From contig SUZF01000003.1 in the NCBI GenBank assembly GCA_015060065.1, positions 62,001 through 126,000 on the forward strand: 64,000 nucleotides of DNA, given 5' to 3'. Position 1 is the first letter of the stretch, and every line of letters begins with the position of its first letter. Below, piece by piece: positions 30,969 to 40,309 of the stretch. The notes under the pieces were generated by a model that was given only the letters and a program-made list of their open reading frames with translations, was not told the DNA's origin and did not search any database. The DNA comes from Rikenellaceae bacterium (GTDB taxonomy: Bacteria > Bacteroidota > Bacteroidia > Bacteroidales > Rikenellaceae). The position numbers and the translations under genes are program-made.

Positions 30969-33791
30969 TTACTTCAAAAACTTCTCGCGATTGATAGGCT
31001 TAACCTTAACCTCGGTGTAGGTTATGTTGCCTGTGGGCTTTACTCTTGTTGCACCCAACTTGAAGTTCGTGCGACTCTTCACACTCTTCTTCACGTACTG
31101 CGCACCATTAGCCGAGCGAATAGGTGCAATGCCGCTTGCCGGAAGTATCGAGCGAGTGTCGTTAGCGCCAACTTGCGCTGTCACGGTTGTCGTGCCTGCA
31201 TCGCTACCCGTTTCGGTCCAACCACGTGTCAGAACGATATCTCCCTTAATCTTACCGGTCATCGGGAACATTCCATATATCGTGTTAGAGTTGATAATCA
31301 TATTGGGGTAGTAGATACGCTGTGCGGCATTACCCTCCGCGTCTGTGTAGTTATAAACGAAGGGCTTGATGGTAATGGTGTTCTTGTCCTCCGAAACCTC
31401 TACGGGAAGGTTGGGCCATGTCGAAGTATCACCGCTATCATTCTGCGGAGCCATCAACGCCTCGTTGGTGTCGGGATTGTAGCCGAAGAACAACACCTCT
31501 GCACCTCTCCAATTGGTCAGCGGCAGGATGCGGTTTACATTTACAGGAACGAAGACGTTACCCTCGCTGTCGATTTGCAGGTGCCACTTCGGACCGAAGT
31601 CGTAGAAGTTGTCCTCCACCGCAGACGACGAGTAGTCGGTCGAGACGAAGAGGTCCCAAGCCGAGCGGTAATCCAGAAGACCTGCATAGTATCCATCGCC
31701 CTCCAACAGGTCGAAGTCAAGACCTTGGCAGAGCAAGCGGTTCTGACCGCGCACTTTGCGGTTGAAGTTTGCAGCCAGTGCCTTGCCCTCCTCGAACATG
31801 GCATCGGTTTGCTCCTTCGTGAAGCCATATTTCGCATAGAGGTCATAAACATCCTGTGTGAGGCTCTCCGGGTAGTACAGGTCGCCAATAGTTACCTTCG
31901 ACTTAACCTCCTGAACGATATTCTCTTTCTCGGTTATGGGGTATCCGTTCTCATCCTCGACATATTTGCCATTCTCGTCTTGTACGTAATGGGTCTTTGT
32001 CGCGTATAGAGTGGTTGTTGCAGTCCAATCGCCCAGAAGGTCTGTGAAGAGCGGTGACTCAACACGCTCTGCATCGGGGAGTTGAGGCGTGCGAGCCTCG
32101 GCATAAGCCTCGGAACCCTCTGCATCGGGATTGCTCGGACGACCCTCGTAGTTCCAGCCCATAACGACCAGACCCGAAGCAGCATCCTCGCGCGAGTAGA
32201 AAGTGATGTCGCAACCTTCGGGAGTGTTCATCTTGACAACCTCTGCATCCGTGAAATATACATTTTGCATCACATTCATATTAACCAACTCTGCATAGGT
32301 AAAGCCGTCAGAGTTGCGTGCGATGCTGAAATCGCGAACATAGTTACAAGCAAACGAAGCCTTTTCGATAGGAGCCGTGTCGGTCGATGTACATTTAACA
32401 TTGAACTTAACCTCGAAAGGATTGTTCGATTCGAGAGGCGTAACCTTCATTGTCGGTGCGGGCAACGTGTAGTTGGGAACAGTGAACTCGAATTCGGTGA
32501 AGGTTTGGCGAGTCGGGTCCTCGGTGATACCGGTCGAGTCCTCGACACCTCCCATTGCAGTTACGAGAACGTGGTAGTGTCCTCCGGGCGTGATGTTGCC
32601 GGCAAACCACTCTGCAATATCGATTGAGGTGGGACCTGCACTTGCATAGAGAGATGCTGCAAGACCTTCGTATGCTGCAAAAGCAGATGTGGTAAACCAC
32701 TGCATTCTATCTCTCTTGCCGCCTATCCAATTCAGAATCATCGTTTGGTAGAGCGCGTGGTCAAGGATGCTCACGCAGTAGCAGAACGTATCTCCGTTGG
32801 GAGTCAGAGTAACCTTACCTCCCTTGGGCGAGAGATTCGTCGAACCGTCGTAACCCAGCAAACCGATAACGACCTCTCCGTTGAGTTTTTCGGGGTCTTT
32901 TGCTTGGAACCTCAAAGTCTTATGCCACGAATTTTCGGGCCAGTAGTCCTCCTCGTTTGGCTTCAAAGAAGCAGAGTAGTCTGTCATAAACTGCTCCCAG
33001 AGGAACGGAGTTCCGTACCAACCGGCGCCCCAGCCATGATTGCTGTCGTCGGTAGTGGGGAGTACCTCCTGAATCGAGACGATAAGAGGCTCGCCCGGAG
33101 TGATGCGTGGGTAGTACTCGTTTGACTTGTCAGCAAATACACGATTCTCCTCACGAATGCGGAGCGTGGTATCGCGATGGATAAGGAATGCCGGGTATGA
33201 TTGCTCGTTCTGCTGAACCAACTCTGCATCAGTCCAATATCCGGCAGGAGAGGGCTTCCATTTCTTGTTGTCGGGAATACTCGATACCATCCATTTGAGT
33301 TTATTGCCACGAGCCTTTACCGCTTCCGGGAATCTTACGTGGATGTCGGCACCATCGTAGTTGTAGCGAATGATTTGAACATCTTCTTTATAATTTCCGG
33401 TGGTAAAATCAACCGAAACAACCTCTTTGTAAAATCCTTTTTTAGCCAATTTGGCTGCGATATGGAGCGTGTAGTTGCTTTCGTACTCCAAATCCTTAAT
33501 CTCGATGGTCGAATCTCCATCCGCGGTTGTAACCGTGGTGCCGTCTTTGAAAATCACAACGGCAATGGGGGCTGCCTCTGTTGAGCCTGTCAGAACATAA
33601 GCGTACTCCGAAATGCTGGTGGTACTTACGGTAATCTTTACCGAGTTGTCCAAAACCTCTGCGACCTCTGCTGTTAAAGTCGCAGGTCCTGTCTCTTCTC
33701 CTGTTTCGGGCGTATCCGTACATGCCGCAAGCGACACGCTCAAAAATCCCAATGTCAGGAACATCAATAAGTTACGTACTAATTTTTTCAT
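30969..33791 (-). CDS. Large surface lipoprotein with fibronectin-III/PL29-N-like repeats
   Basis: The 940-residue lipoprotein (lipobox SLAAC, Cys24) is built from beta-rich modules: two FnIII-like domains at about 30-140, a central domain, another FnIII-like unit near 440-540, and a C-terminal domain to KFLK. Repeated acidic, aromatic-rich stretches suggest a glycan or protein ligand. I see no catalytic motif. The N-terminal region resembles domains annotated in Bacteroidales as PL29-lyase N-terminal, which is a loose label. It is the first gene of the operon with TlpA, DUF6029 and Omp28. The 251-base upstream spacer has an inverted repeat TTCTGGA/TCCAGAA (33939-33974). Confidence 0.75.
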   Translation of the reverse strand: MKKLVRNLLMFLTLGFLSVSLAACTDTPETGEETGPATLTAEVAEVLDNSVKITVSTTSISEYAYVLTGSTEAAPIAVVIFKDGTTVTTADGDSTIEIKDLEYESNYTLHIAAKLAKKGFYKEVVSVDFTTGNYKEDVQIIRYNYDGADIHVRFPEAVKARGNKLKWMVSSIPDNKKWKPSPAGYWTDAELVQQNEQSYPAFLIHRDTTLRIREENRVFADKSNEYYPRITPGEPLIVSIQEVLPTTDDSNHGWGAGWYGTPFLWEQFMTDYSASLKPNEEDYWPENSWHKTLRFQAKDPEKLNGEVVIGLLGYDGSTNLSPKGGKVTLTPNGDTFCYCVSILDHALYQTMILNWIGGKRDRMQWFTTSAFAAYEGLAASLYASAGPTSIDIAEWFAGNITPGGHYHVLVTAMGGVEDSTGITEDPTRQTFTEFEFTVPNYTLPAPTMKVTPLESNNPFEVKFNVKCTSTDTAPIEKASFACNYVRDFSIARNSDGFTYAELVNMNVMQNVYFTDAEVVKMNTPEGCDITFYSREDAASGLVVMGWNYEGRPSNPDAEGSEAYAEARTPQLPDAERVESPLFTDLLGDWTATTTLYATKTHYVQDENGKYVEDENGYPITEKENIVQEVKSKVTIGDLYYPESLTQDVYDLYAKYGFTKEQTDAMFEEGKALAANFNRKVRGQNRLLCQGLDFDLLEGDGYYAGLLDYRSAWDLFVSTDYSSSAVEDNFYDFGPKWHLQIDSEGNVFVPVNVNRILPLTNWRGAEVLFFGYNPDTNEALMAPQNDSGDTSTWPNLPVEVSEDKNTITIKPFVYNYTDAEGNAAQRIYYPNMIINSNTIYGMFPMTGKIKGDIVLTRGWTETGSDAGTTTVTAQVGANDTRSILPASGIAPIRSANGAQYVKKSVKSRTNFKLGATRVKPTGNITYTEVKVKPINREKFLK

Positions 33792-33938
33792 TTTTTGTTA
33801 TGTTAGAATATATTATGTCGCATCATTAACGGCACAAGATACGAATTTTTTACTAATTTCGAGGGATTGGTTGTGTTTTTTTTTGATGTTTAGCATTGCG
33901 CAACGTAGTGATAATGATGATATTATACAATGCAACCA

Positions 33939-33974
33939 TTCTGGACTGATAATAAAATCGCTTTCAATCCAGAA
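33939..33974. promoter_or_regulatory. Inverted repeat upstream of the large-lipoprotein operon
   Basis: TTCTGGA at 33939-33945 pairs with TCCAGAA at 33968-33974 across 22 bases. It could be an operator or part of the waaA terminator. No T-run follows on the minus strand. Confidence 0.35.
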
Positions 33975-34042
33975 CTAAAATGTGGTATTTTGTAGGAATT
34001 TGTAATTGATTACGCCTTGTGGGTTGTAATTTATAATCAATA

Positions 34043-35272
34043 TTACTTCTCGAAAATCTCTTCGAGGAATCGGTCAGTCGCGCCTTGATTTTGCAGAGTG
34101 TATTCGCGAGATAGACGACTTACCTTGCGCAAGAATACCTCATTATCACGCAACGGAGCAAACCAACGAGAGAGTTGTTTGTAGTCGATAATCGAGGTGG
34201 CGGCACCGAGCGTCACAAGGTCGCGTGCCTCCTTGAATTTGTGGTAGTTGGGGCCGAAGGCAATGGGCAGTCCGAAGGTTGCGGCTTCGAGCGTATTGTG
34301 GATGCCGACACCGAATCCTCCACCGATGTAACTCCAAGAGGCATAACCATATACCGATGAGAGCATACCCATCGTGTCGAGAATCAGCACCTGCTTCGAG
34401 CCGAAAGATGTGAGCGGGGTACAGCGTGTATAGCGCAGTGCGCCACCCTTGACCTCCGACATCAACTTTTCGATGCGCTCCTCCTCCATCTCGTGGGGAG
34501 CGATGATGAATTTCACCGAGGGATTGTCGTTGATAAGTTGCACGAGAATAGCTTCGTCAGGGCCCCACGTCGAGCCTGCCACAAAGAGTTTGCTACTGCC
34601 ACGGAAGCGGTCTATAAGGTCGATTTTCTTTGCTTGACGGGCAATCTCTGCCACGCGGTCAAAGCGGCTGTCTCCGGCAACCACAACATTCTCGAAACCT
34701 ATGTTGGCAAGCAACTCCTTCGACTCCTCGTTCTGAACGAAAATCGTGCGGAAGGTGCGCAGAGCCTTGCGCCACATCGAGCCGTAGAAGCGGAAAAAGA
34801 CCGAATTGCGACGGAAAATAGCAGAGATGATGTAGGTTTTAACCTCGCGCTTGCGCAACTCGGCAAGCAGGTTGAGCCAGAATTCGTACTTTACGAAAAT
34901 TGCCACCTCCGGGCGCACAATATCCAGAAATTTGCGGGCATTCTTCGCTGTATCTGCCGGCAGGTAGAAGATGTAGTCAGCACCCTGATAGTTCTTGCGA
35001 ATCTCGTAACCTGATGGCGAGAAGAATGTCAGCAGAATCTTGTATTCGGGATAGCGGGCGCGAATCTTCTCAATTACGGGGCGACCCTGCTCGAACTCTC
35101 CGAGTGAGGCGGTATGTACCCAAACGATGCGCTCGCCGGGCTTGATGGCCTCTGCCATGCGCTCGAACAGACCCTTACGACCCTCGCTCCAAAGTTTAGC
35201 CTTCGGATACCAACGAGCCACCAATGAAATACATCGGGCGTAGAGTGAGATAACTATGTTGTATAACCACAT
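34043..35272 (-). CDS. waaA: 3-deoxy-D-manno-octulosonic acid (Kdo) transferase
   Basis: WaaA/KdtA adds Kdo from CMP-Kdo to lipid IVA at the cytoplasmic membrane. The 409-residue product has an N-terminal anchor helix (MWLYNIVISLYARCISLVARW) and GT30 motifs: WVHTASLGEFEQ (with the catalytic Glu of the H-x3-GE-type loop), VKYEFWLNL, and the C-terminal SYIGGGFGVGIHNTLEAATFGLPIAFGP. The longer ORF start at 35341 lies upstream of the -7 box at 35312-35319 and is rejected. It shares a minus-strand stretch with yraN and pepE upstream. Confidence 0.95.
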   Translation of the reverse strand: MWLYNIVISLYARCISLVARWYPKAKLWSEGRKGLFERMAEAIKPGERIVWVHTASLGEFEQGRPVIEKIRARYPEYKILLTFFSPSGYEIRKNYQGADYIFYLPADTAKNARKFLDIVRPEVAIFVKYEFWLNLLAELRKREVKTYIISAIFRRNSVFFRFYGSMWRKALRTFRTIFVQNEESKELLANIGFENVVVAGDSRFDRVAEIARQAKKIDLIDRFRGSSKLFVAGSTWGPDEAILVQLINDNPSVKFIIAPHEMEEERIEKLMSEVKGGALRYTRCTPLTSFGSKQVLILDTMGMLSSVYGYASWSYIGGGFGVGIHNTLEAATFGLPIAFGPNYHKFKEARDLVTLGAATSIIDYKQLSRWFAPLRDNEVFLRKVSRLSREYTLQNQGATDRFLEEIFEK

Positions 35273-35311
35273 CAAGGTCGTGTGCTGTTCGATATGAGTG
35301 ATAAAGTTCGG

Positions 35312-35319
35312 CAAAGGTA
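35312..35319 (-). promoter_or_regulatory. -7 box TACCTTTG of waaA
   Basis: Exact TAnnTTTG, with a TTTTTG 19 bases upstream as -33. It places the transcript start about 33 bases before the ATG at 35272. Confidence 0.85.
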
Positions 35320-35344
35320 GTATAATTTGTCGGAAATACAAAAA

Positions 35345-35707
35345 TTACCGGCTGCTTTGTATGACATTCTCTGTGTATCGGATATCCGCATTGCCGTCAG
35401 GCAGGATATCAACCGCTATCAAATCGAACTGCGGCTCGTGGGGTAGGCGGTGCAGAGCGATATATGAGGCGGCTCCTCGCAGCAGGGCGCGACATTTGTC
35501 GGGAGTCATTGCCTCCTCCGGGCTGCTCCAACCAAACACCGAGCGGGTTTTGACCTCGACAAAGTGCAACACGCCGCTACGAGATGCGATGATATCTATC
35601 TCGTAGCGACCGTTGCGCCAATTTAGGTCGTGGATGATATAGCCGTGGCGACGTAACCACGCAACGGCAAGGCGTTCTCCTTCGCGCCCGGTCTCGGCAG
35701 TGTGCAT
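35345..35707 (-). CDS. YraN/UPF0102 family endonuclease-like protein
   Basis: The 120-residue protein has the restriction-endonuclease-like PD-(D/E)xK core of UPF0102: GREGERLAVAWLRRHGY, the RNGRYEIDIIA segment with the conserved Asp, VLHFVEVKTR with E-x-K, and a helical C-terminus. The family is thought to act in DNA repair or uptake, but its role is unproven. It lies between pepE and waaA on the minus strand, 59 bases after pepE. Length is typical. Confidence 0.92.
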   Translation of the reverse strand: MHTAETGREGERLAVAWLRRHGYIIHDLNWRNGRYEIDIIASRSGVLHFVEVKTRSVFGWSSPEEAMTPDKCRALLRGAASYIALHRLPHEPQFDLIAVDILPDGNADIRYTENVIQSSR

Positions 35708-35766
35708 ATCAGCCCCTTTTTATAATATAAATAGGTGTCTTGCCACTTGAAGCGGAATGGAGAGAA

Positions 35767-36468
35767 TTAGAGCAAGAATGACAAGTCGTCACCCGGTTGT
35801 ACCTCAAATGTGGGTACTCCCTTCTTGAAGATACGCATCGGACGGCTACCGATAAGCGAAAGTTTGCCCTCTGCATAGTGAAGCATGCAACCCTCGCGCA
35901 GACCTGCCACGTAACGACGCGGATTAGCCTCGATATACTCCTCGATACGCTGCTCGCGGGTCTCGCCTGCGTGTCCTTCGGGGTTGGCATCGAGGTAATG
36001 GGGGTTAATCTGGAACTTCACGGCTCCGATAGCCTTGAATGACAACGGCTCGACGATGGGCATATCGTTGGTGGTGCAGATTGTGGGACAGCAGACATTG
36101 CTTCCTGCCGACCAGCCTACGTAGGGCGTTCCTGCCTTGATTTTGCGCAGAATGGCACTCATCAAACCCTGCTCCTGCATCTTCTTGGTGAGGGCAAACG
36201 TGTTACCGCCACCCACGCAGATAGCCTTCGCCTCACGAATCATACGAGCCGGATTCTTCGAGCGATGCACCGAGCGTACCTTAACACCGATTTCGTCGAA
36301 ACGCGCCTGCACCTTCTTCTCGTACTCGGCATACGAAAAGGTTACGGCTGCATAGGGAACAAAGACAACCTCATCCACACCTTCGAGGAAGCGACCAATC
36401 TCGCCAATGGGGTATTTTAGATAGGGTTCGCCGGCGTTGGTTGAGTTGGAGATAAGTAATAAGTTCAT
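35767..36468 (-). CDS. pepE: Dipeptidase E (alpha-aspartyl dipeptidase)
   Basis: A cytosolic S51 serine peptidase that splits Asp-X dipeptides. The 233-residue product has the nucleophile elbow GWSAGSN (residues 119-125) and the ICVGGGNTFALTKKM glycine loop near 86-100. The INPHYLDANPEGHAGETREQR segment carries the family's His and Glu. There is no signal peptide. The upstream stretch to acpP (36469-36642) is divergent. I see no exact TAnnTTTG for pepE. With pepT, this is the second cytosolic peptidase in the window. Confidence 0.94.
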   Translation of the reverse strand: MNLLLISNSTNAGEPYLKYPIGEIGRFLEGVDEVVFVPYAAVTFSYAEYEKKVQARFDEIGVKVRSVHRSKNPARMIREAKAICVGGGNTFALTKKMQEQGLMSAILRKIKAGTPYVGWSAGSNVCCPTICTTNDMPIVEPLSFKAIGAVKFQINPHYLDANPEGHAGETREQRIEEYIEANPRRYVAGLREGCMLHYAEGKLSLIGSRPMRIFKKGVPTFEVQPGDDLSFLL

Positions 36469-36559
36469 AATAAATTGGTTTTTAGTGTATTAAATAATCT
36501 TTTTTATGTCTTGTGAGTAAAAATCTGTGGTTATTATGCCAAAAATAATAAAAAAGTGT

Positions 36560-36567
36560 TATTTTTG
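36560..36567 (+). promoter_or_regulatory. -7 box TATTTTTG of the acpP-fabF-rnc-radC unit
   Basis: Exact TAnnTTTG with a leader of about 70 bases before the acpP ATG at 36643. Confidence 0.75.
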
Positions 36568-36642
36568 CACAAAATTCGATTGAAAAAGAGGAACAATTAT
36601 TTATACCAAATAAAATAAATGTTTAACTAAAAACGAAAAATT

Positions 36643-36879
36643 ATGTCAGAAATTCAGGCAAAAGTAGTTGAGATTATCGTTGATAAGCTCGGCGTTAAGG
36701 CAGAAGAGGTTACTCCCGAAGCAAGCTTTACCGGTCACCTTGGTGCAGACTCGCTCGATACCGTAGAGCTCATTATGGAGTTCGAGAAGGCTTTCGATAT
36801 TTCGATTCCCGACGAGGAGGCCGAGAAGATCGCTACCGTAGGTGACGTTATCGCTTATCTCGAAGCAAACAAGAAATAA
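36643..36879 (+). CDS. acpP: Acyl carrier protein
   Basis: The 78-residue acidic helical protein carries the phosphopantetheine site DSL at Ser37 ([16 protein letters not shown]). It shuttles fatty-acid intermediates in the cytosol. Length and charge are typical. It is followed after 34 bases by fabF, a common order in Bacteroidetes, and then by rnc, reproducing the widespread acpP-fabF-rnc cluster. Confidence 0.98.
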   Translation: MSEIQAKVVEIIVDKLGVKAEEVTPEASFTGHLGADSLDTVELIMEFEKAFDISIPDEEAEKIATVGDVIAYLEANKK

Positions 36880-36913
36880 TCTTTACGACTTTTAGCAGAA
36901 CGCGAATAGGACT

Positions 36914-38161
36914 ATGAATCAGCGACGAGTAGTTGTTACCGGTATTGGTACCATCAACCCTCTCGGTAACAATGTGGCAGAGTACTTTGCCAATCTCGAA
37001 AATGGTGTGAGTGCTGCGGCACCGATAACGGCTTTCGATGCTCACAATTTCAAAACCCGATTCGCCTGCGAAATAAAAAATTACGACTGGGCTCGATATT
37101 TCGACCGCAAGGAGGTTCGCAAATATGACCGCTACGCGCAGTATGCAATGATTGCCGTTGCGGAGGCGATGCAGGACTCCGGTCTTGAAATCAGCGGCGA
37201 TGAAGCCGACCGTGCGGGAGTTATATGGAGTACAGGTGTCGGAGGACTCGGATCGTTCTTCGACGAGGTGATGGACTATGCTGCGGGGGATGGAACCCCG
37301 CGGTTTAGTCCGTTTTTTATACCTCGAATGATTCCCGACCTTGCTGCGGGATATATCTCCATCAAGTATGGATTCAAGGGTCCGAATTATTGTGTTTTGT
37401 CTGCTTGCGCATCATCCAATCATGGTATGATTTCAGCGCTCGACCAGATACGTTGTGGCAGAGCCGATGTGATGATTGCCGGAGGCTCGGAGGCGATGGT
37501 TTCGGTGCCTTCGGTTGGTGGTTTTAACTCGATGATGGCTCTCTCGACACGCAATGACGACCCTGCAACAGCTTCGCGTCCTTTCGACAAGAATCGTGAT
37601 GGTTTCGTGTTGGGAGAGGGTGGTGCGGCTCTTATTCTCGAAGAGTACGAACATGCCAAGGCTCGCGGAGCAAAAATTTATTGCGAATTTGCAGGTGCCG
37701 GAATGTCTGCCGATGCTCATCACATGACGGCTCCGCATCCGGAGGGATTGGGTGCTGTGAAGTCTATGAAGGATGCTCTTGACGAGGCGGGATTGACACC
37801 TGCGGATATCGACTACATCAATGTTCACGGAACTTCGACACCGCTGGGCGATATTGCCGAAATCAAGGCTATCGAGAAACTCTTTGGCGAGGATGCATAC
37901 GGCGTGAACATATCTTCAACCAAATCAATGACGGGTCACCTTCTGGGTGCTGCGGCTGCCATCGAGGCTTTGGCTTGCATCTGCGCAATGGAGAAGGGTG
38001 TTGTGCCTCCGACAATCAATGTTGAGGAGCTCGACCCCGAAATCGACCCCAAGTTGAATCTTACGCTCGGCAAGGCACAAAAACGAGAGGTGCGTACAGC
38101 CATGAGCAACACCTTCGGATTCGGCGGTCATAACTCGACCGTAGTATTCCGTAAATTGTAA
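36914..38161 (+). CDS. fabF: 3-oxoacyl-ACP synthase II
   Basis: Condenses malonyl-ACP with acyl-ACP during fatty-acid elongation. The 415-residue protein has the thiolase-fold Cys-His-His triad: Cys in VLSACASSNHG (about 164), His in INVHGTSTPLGD (about 304) and His in SMTGHLLGAA (about 341), plus GFGGHNSTVVF at the end. The ATG at 36914 gives the usual MNQRRVVVTGIGTINPLG opening. It is 34 bases after acpP and 24 bases before rnc. Confidence 0.97.
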   Translation: MNQRRVVVTGIGTINPLGNNVAEYFANLENGVSAAAPITAFDAHNFKTRFACEIKNYDWARYFDRKEVRKYDRYAQYAMIAVAEAMQDSGLEISGDEADRAGVIWSTGVGGLGSFFDEVMDYAAGDGTPRFSPFFIPRMIPDLAAGYISIKYGFKGPNYCVLSACASSNHGMISALDQIRCGRADVMIAGGSEAMVSVPSVGGFNSMMALSTRNDDPATASRPFDKNRDGFVLGEGGAALILEEYEHAKARGAKIYCEFAGAGMSADAHHMTAPHPEGLGAVKSMKDALDEAGLTPADIDYINVHGTSTPLGDIAEIKAIEKLFGEDAYGVNISSTKSMTGHLLGAAAAIEALACICAMEKGVVPPTINVEELDPEIDPKLNLTLGKAQKREVRTAMSNTFGFGGHNSTVVFRKL

Positions 38162-38185
38162 TTTAGAAACATATCCTGCTATCAC

Positions 38186-39499
38186 ATGTTAGACTTTTTG
38201 ATTCGCCCTTTCAGGCGTAACTTCGGCATTGATAAGGAGTATTACCGATTTGTCGATGATATGTTTGGTTTTATTCCGAACAACATCGAACTCTATAAAC
38301 TCGCTTTGATTCATAAATCCGCCTCGCAATCGATTGGCGGTCATCATATCAACAATGAGCGTCTCGAATTTCTTGGCGATGCCGTTATCGAGAGCGTTAC
38401 GTCGGACTATCTCTACATCGAGTTCCCCGATAAGAGCGAGGGCTTTATGACCCAACTGCGTGCCAAAATCGTGTCGCGTCAGTCGCTCAACGATATCGCC
38501 CACAAGATAGGACTCGATAAGTATGTGGTCTATAATTCGGGAGGTAGTTTTACGCAGAAACATATCTACGGAGATGCTTTCGAGGCTATGATTGGAGCCA
38601 TCTATCTCGATCAAGGTTATGATTTTGTGAATCGACTGCTTATCAATAATATCTACTACAATCATTTGAGCCTTGATGCATTGACCGAGTCCGAGACCGA
38701 CTTCAAGAGCCGCCTTATCGAGTGGTGTCAAAAGAATCGTCATAGCGTGGTGTTCCGCACCCGCAGTGATGCTCACGCACCACGTACAGCCCCGACGTTC
38801 TACTCTACGGTGCTGATTGACGGTATCGAGGTTGGACACGGAGTTGGCGACTCGAAGAAGGTTGCCGAGCAGAATGCCGCAGGCTCGCTCTCGCATGAGA
38901 TGAGTGACGAGGAGTGTGCCGAGTTGCTCGATAAGTTCGATAAATTCTCTCCGGCTCCTATGGTACAGAAGGCAGAGCCGGGCATCGCAGAAGAGTCTGC
39001 ATCGGCAAAGCCCAAGCGTGCGCGTCGCCCCAAAAAGTCGGTTGTTGCTGCGGAGCAGGGTGAGGTTGCTGTGGCAGAGAGTGCTGCGGAGATAGAAGCG
39101 GCAGAAAAACCTAAACGTCGTCGTCGCCCGACAAAACCGAAGAGTGTAGCCGAGGAGATTGTGCCGGTTGCAAATGCCGAGGCTCCCGAAAAAGCGGAGA
39201 AATCAGCAAAGCCCGCAAAGACGGAGAAGGCAGAAAAAGCGGAGAAAACCGCAAAACAAGCAAAACCGGAAAAGACAGAGAAGGCAAAAAAAACGAAAGA
39301 AACTGAAAAGGCAGAAAGCGTCGTAAAGTCGGAGAAGAGCGTAAATGCTGAAAAATCTGAAAAGTCCAAGACCTCTGCACAGCCCAAGAAACAGACAAGG
39401 CGTGCGAAGAGTGCCAAAGCCGTAAAGGGTGAGGTCTCCGAACATGCGGTAAAGGTCGAAAAAGAGGAAAAGACCGAAAGCGAGATTAAGTCGGCATAG
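38186..39499 (+). CDS. rnc: Ribonuclease III with a long Lys/Ala/Glu-rich C-terminal tail
   Basis: Cuts double-stranded RNA, including pre-rRNA. Residues 20-155 are the catalytic domain, with signature NERLEFLGDA at 57-66 and Asp130/Glu133 in YGDAFEAMIGA. Residues 171-238 are the dsRNA-binding domain (GDSKKVAEQNAAGSL). From about 255 to 437 the protein carries a low-complexity tail of KPKRARRPKK, EKAEKTAK and KPKRRRRPTK-like blocks, so it is nearly twice the usual 220-250 residues. The reading frame through the tail is open and keeps the regular codon style, so it is probably translated. Such tails are intrinsically disordered and may bind RNA. It follows fabF. Confidence 0.95.
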   Translation: MLDFLIRPFRRNFGIDKEYYRFVDDMFGFIPNNIELYKLALIHKSASQSIGGHHINNERLEFLGDAVIESVTSDYLYIEFPDKSEGFMTQLRAKIVSRQSLNDIAHKIGLDKYVVYNSGGSFTQKHIYGDAFEAMIGAIYLDQGYDFVNRLLINNIYYNHLSLDALTESETDFKSRLIEWCQKNRHSVVFRTRSDAHAPRTAPTFYSTVLIDGIEVGHGVGDSKKVAEQNAAGSLSHEMSDEECAELLDKFDKFSPAPMVQKAEPGIAEESASAKPKRARRPKKSVVAAEQGEVAVAESAAEIEAAEKPKRRRRPTKPKSVAEEIVPVANAEAPEKAEKSAKPAKTEKAEKAEKTAKQAKPEKTEKAKKTKETEKAESVVKSEKSVNAEKSEKSKTSAQPKKQTRRAKSAKAVKGEVSEHAVKVEKEEKTESEIKSA

Positions 39500-39534
39500 A
39501 TATACGGACTTATAGGCTTAACCAAGAGATAGAT

Positions 39535-40191
39535 ATGGATGCCATTCACAATAAACTCCTGACTCGTGGCGTTGGCTCGCTGACCGATGCCGAGTTGTTG
39601 TCGTTGGTGGTCGATGACGGCTGCTCGCGCGAGGATGCCGTCTCTTTGGGCGAGCGTATCCTTGCAGAGTGCGGCTCTATTGCAGGAGTGGGAAATATGG
39701 AGATTTCGCGATTGAGAATGGTTGAGGGCGTCGGCTTGAAGCGTGCCGGTCGTATAGTTGCTGCGACGGAGTTGGGACGCAGGTCGGTAGTGTTGCAGGC
39801 GGAGAGTGTCGTGTCGATAACATCGAGCAACGATGCCGTGAATCTGTTCCGCCCGATATTCGATGGGCTGCAACACGAGGAGTGCTGGGTGCTGTATCTG
39901 ACAAATTCAAATCGGGTTATTGAGCGTCAGCGTGTTAGTCAGGGAGGCGTGCAGGGAACGGTTGTTGATCATAGATTGATAACCAAACGCGCACTTGAAC
40001 TGCTCGCAACGCAGGTAATTATGGCGCATAACCACCCTTCGGGCAGTGCCGAGGCGAGTAGTCAGGATATCGCGCTGACTAATCGTATTGCCGAGGCGTT
40101 GGCTCTATTCGATATCAGATTGCTGGACCATCTGATTATTACACGTAGCGGCGAGTTCAGTTTCCGCGGAGAGGGGCTGTTGAAAAAGTAG
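39535..40191 (+). CDS. radC: RadC/JAB-domain protein
   Basis: The 218-residue protein has an N-terminal helix-hairpin-helix region (LTDAELLSLVVDDG, GVGLKRAGRIVAATELG) and a C-terminal JAMM/MPN domain with metal motif HNHPSG plus an Asp (IMAHNHPSGSAEASSQD). RadC family proteins were once linked to DNA repair; current evidence does not support that, and the biochemical role is unknown. It starts 35 bases after rnc on the same strand and is closed by the terminator at 40228-40262. Confidence 0.93.
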   Translation: MDAIHNKLLTRGVGSLTDAELLSLVVDDGCSREDAVSLGERILAECGSIAGVGNMEISRLRMVEGVGLKRAGRIVAATELGRRSVVLQAESVVSITSSNDAVNLFRPIFDGLQHEECWVLYLTNSNRVIERQRVSQGGVQGTVVDHRLITKRALELLATQVIMAHNHPSGSAEASSQDIALTNRIAEALALFDIRLLDHLIITRSGEFSFRGEGLLKK

Positions 40192-40227
40192 GAGCATAGA
40201 GTAAAAATCGAAGCCGTCTAACAAAAT

Positions 40228-40262
40228 GGGAGTGTCTAACAATTTTTTAGACACTCCCTTTG
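40228..40262. terminator. Bidirectional terminator between radC and S1/P1 nuclease copy 2
   Basis: GGGAGTGTCTAA (40228-40239) pairs perfectly over 12 bp with TTAGACACTCCC (40247-40258), with T-rich flanks on both strands. It separates the convergent genes. Confidence 0.93.
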
Positions 40263-40309
40263 TTTTTGTATCACACCACGCGTTGCATGGCGTGAGTATA
40301 TGATGCCCT

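Noticed and set aside
35272..35341. Longer N-terminus of the Kdo transferase
   Set aside because: The extension starts upstream of the exact -7 box at 35312-35319, so it would not be in the transcript.
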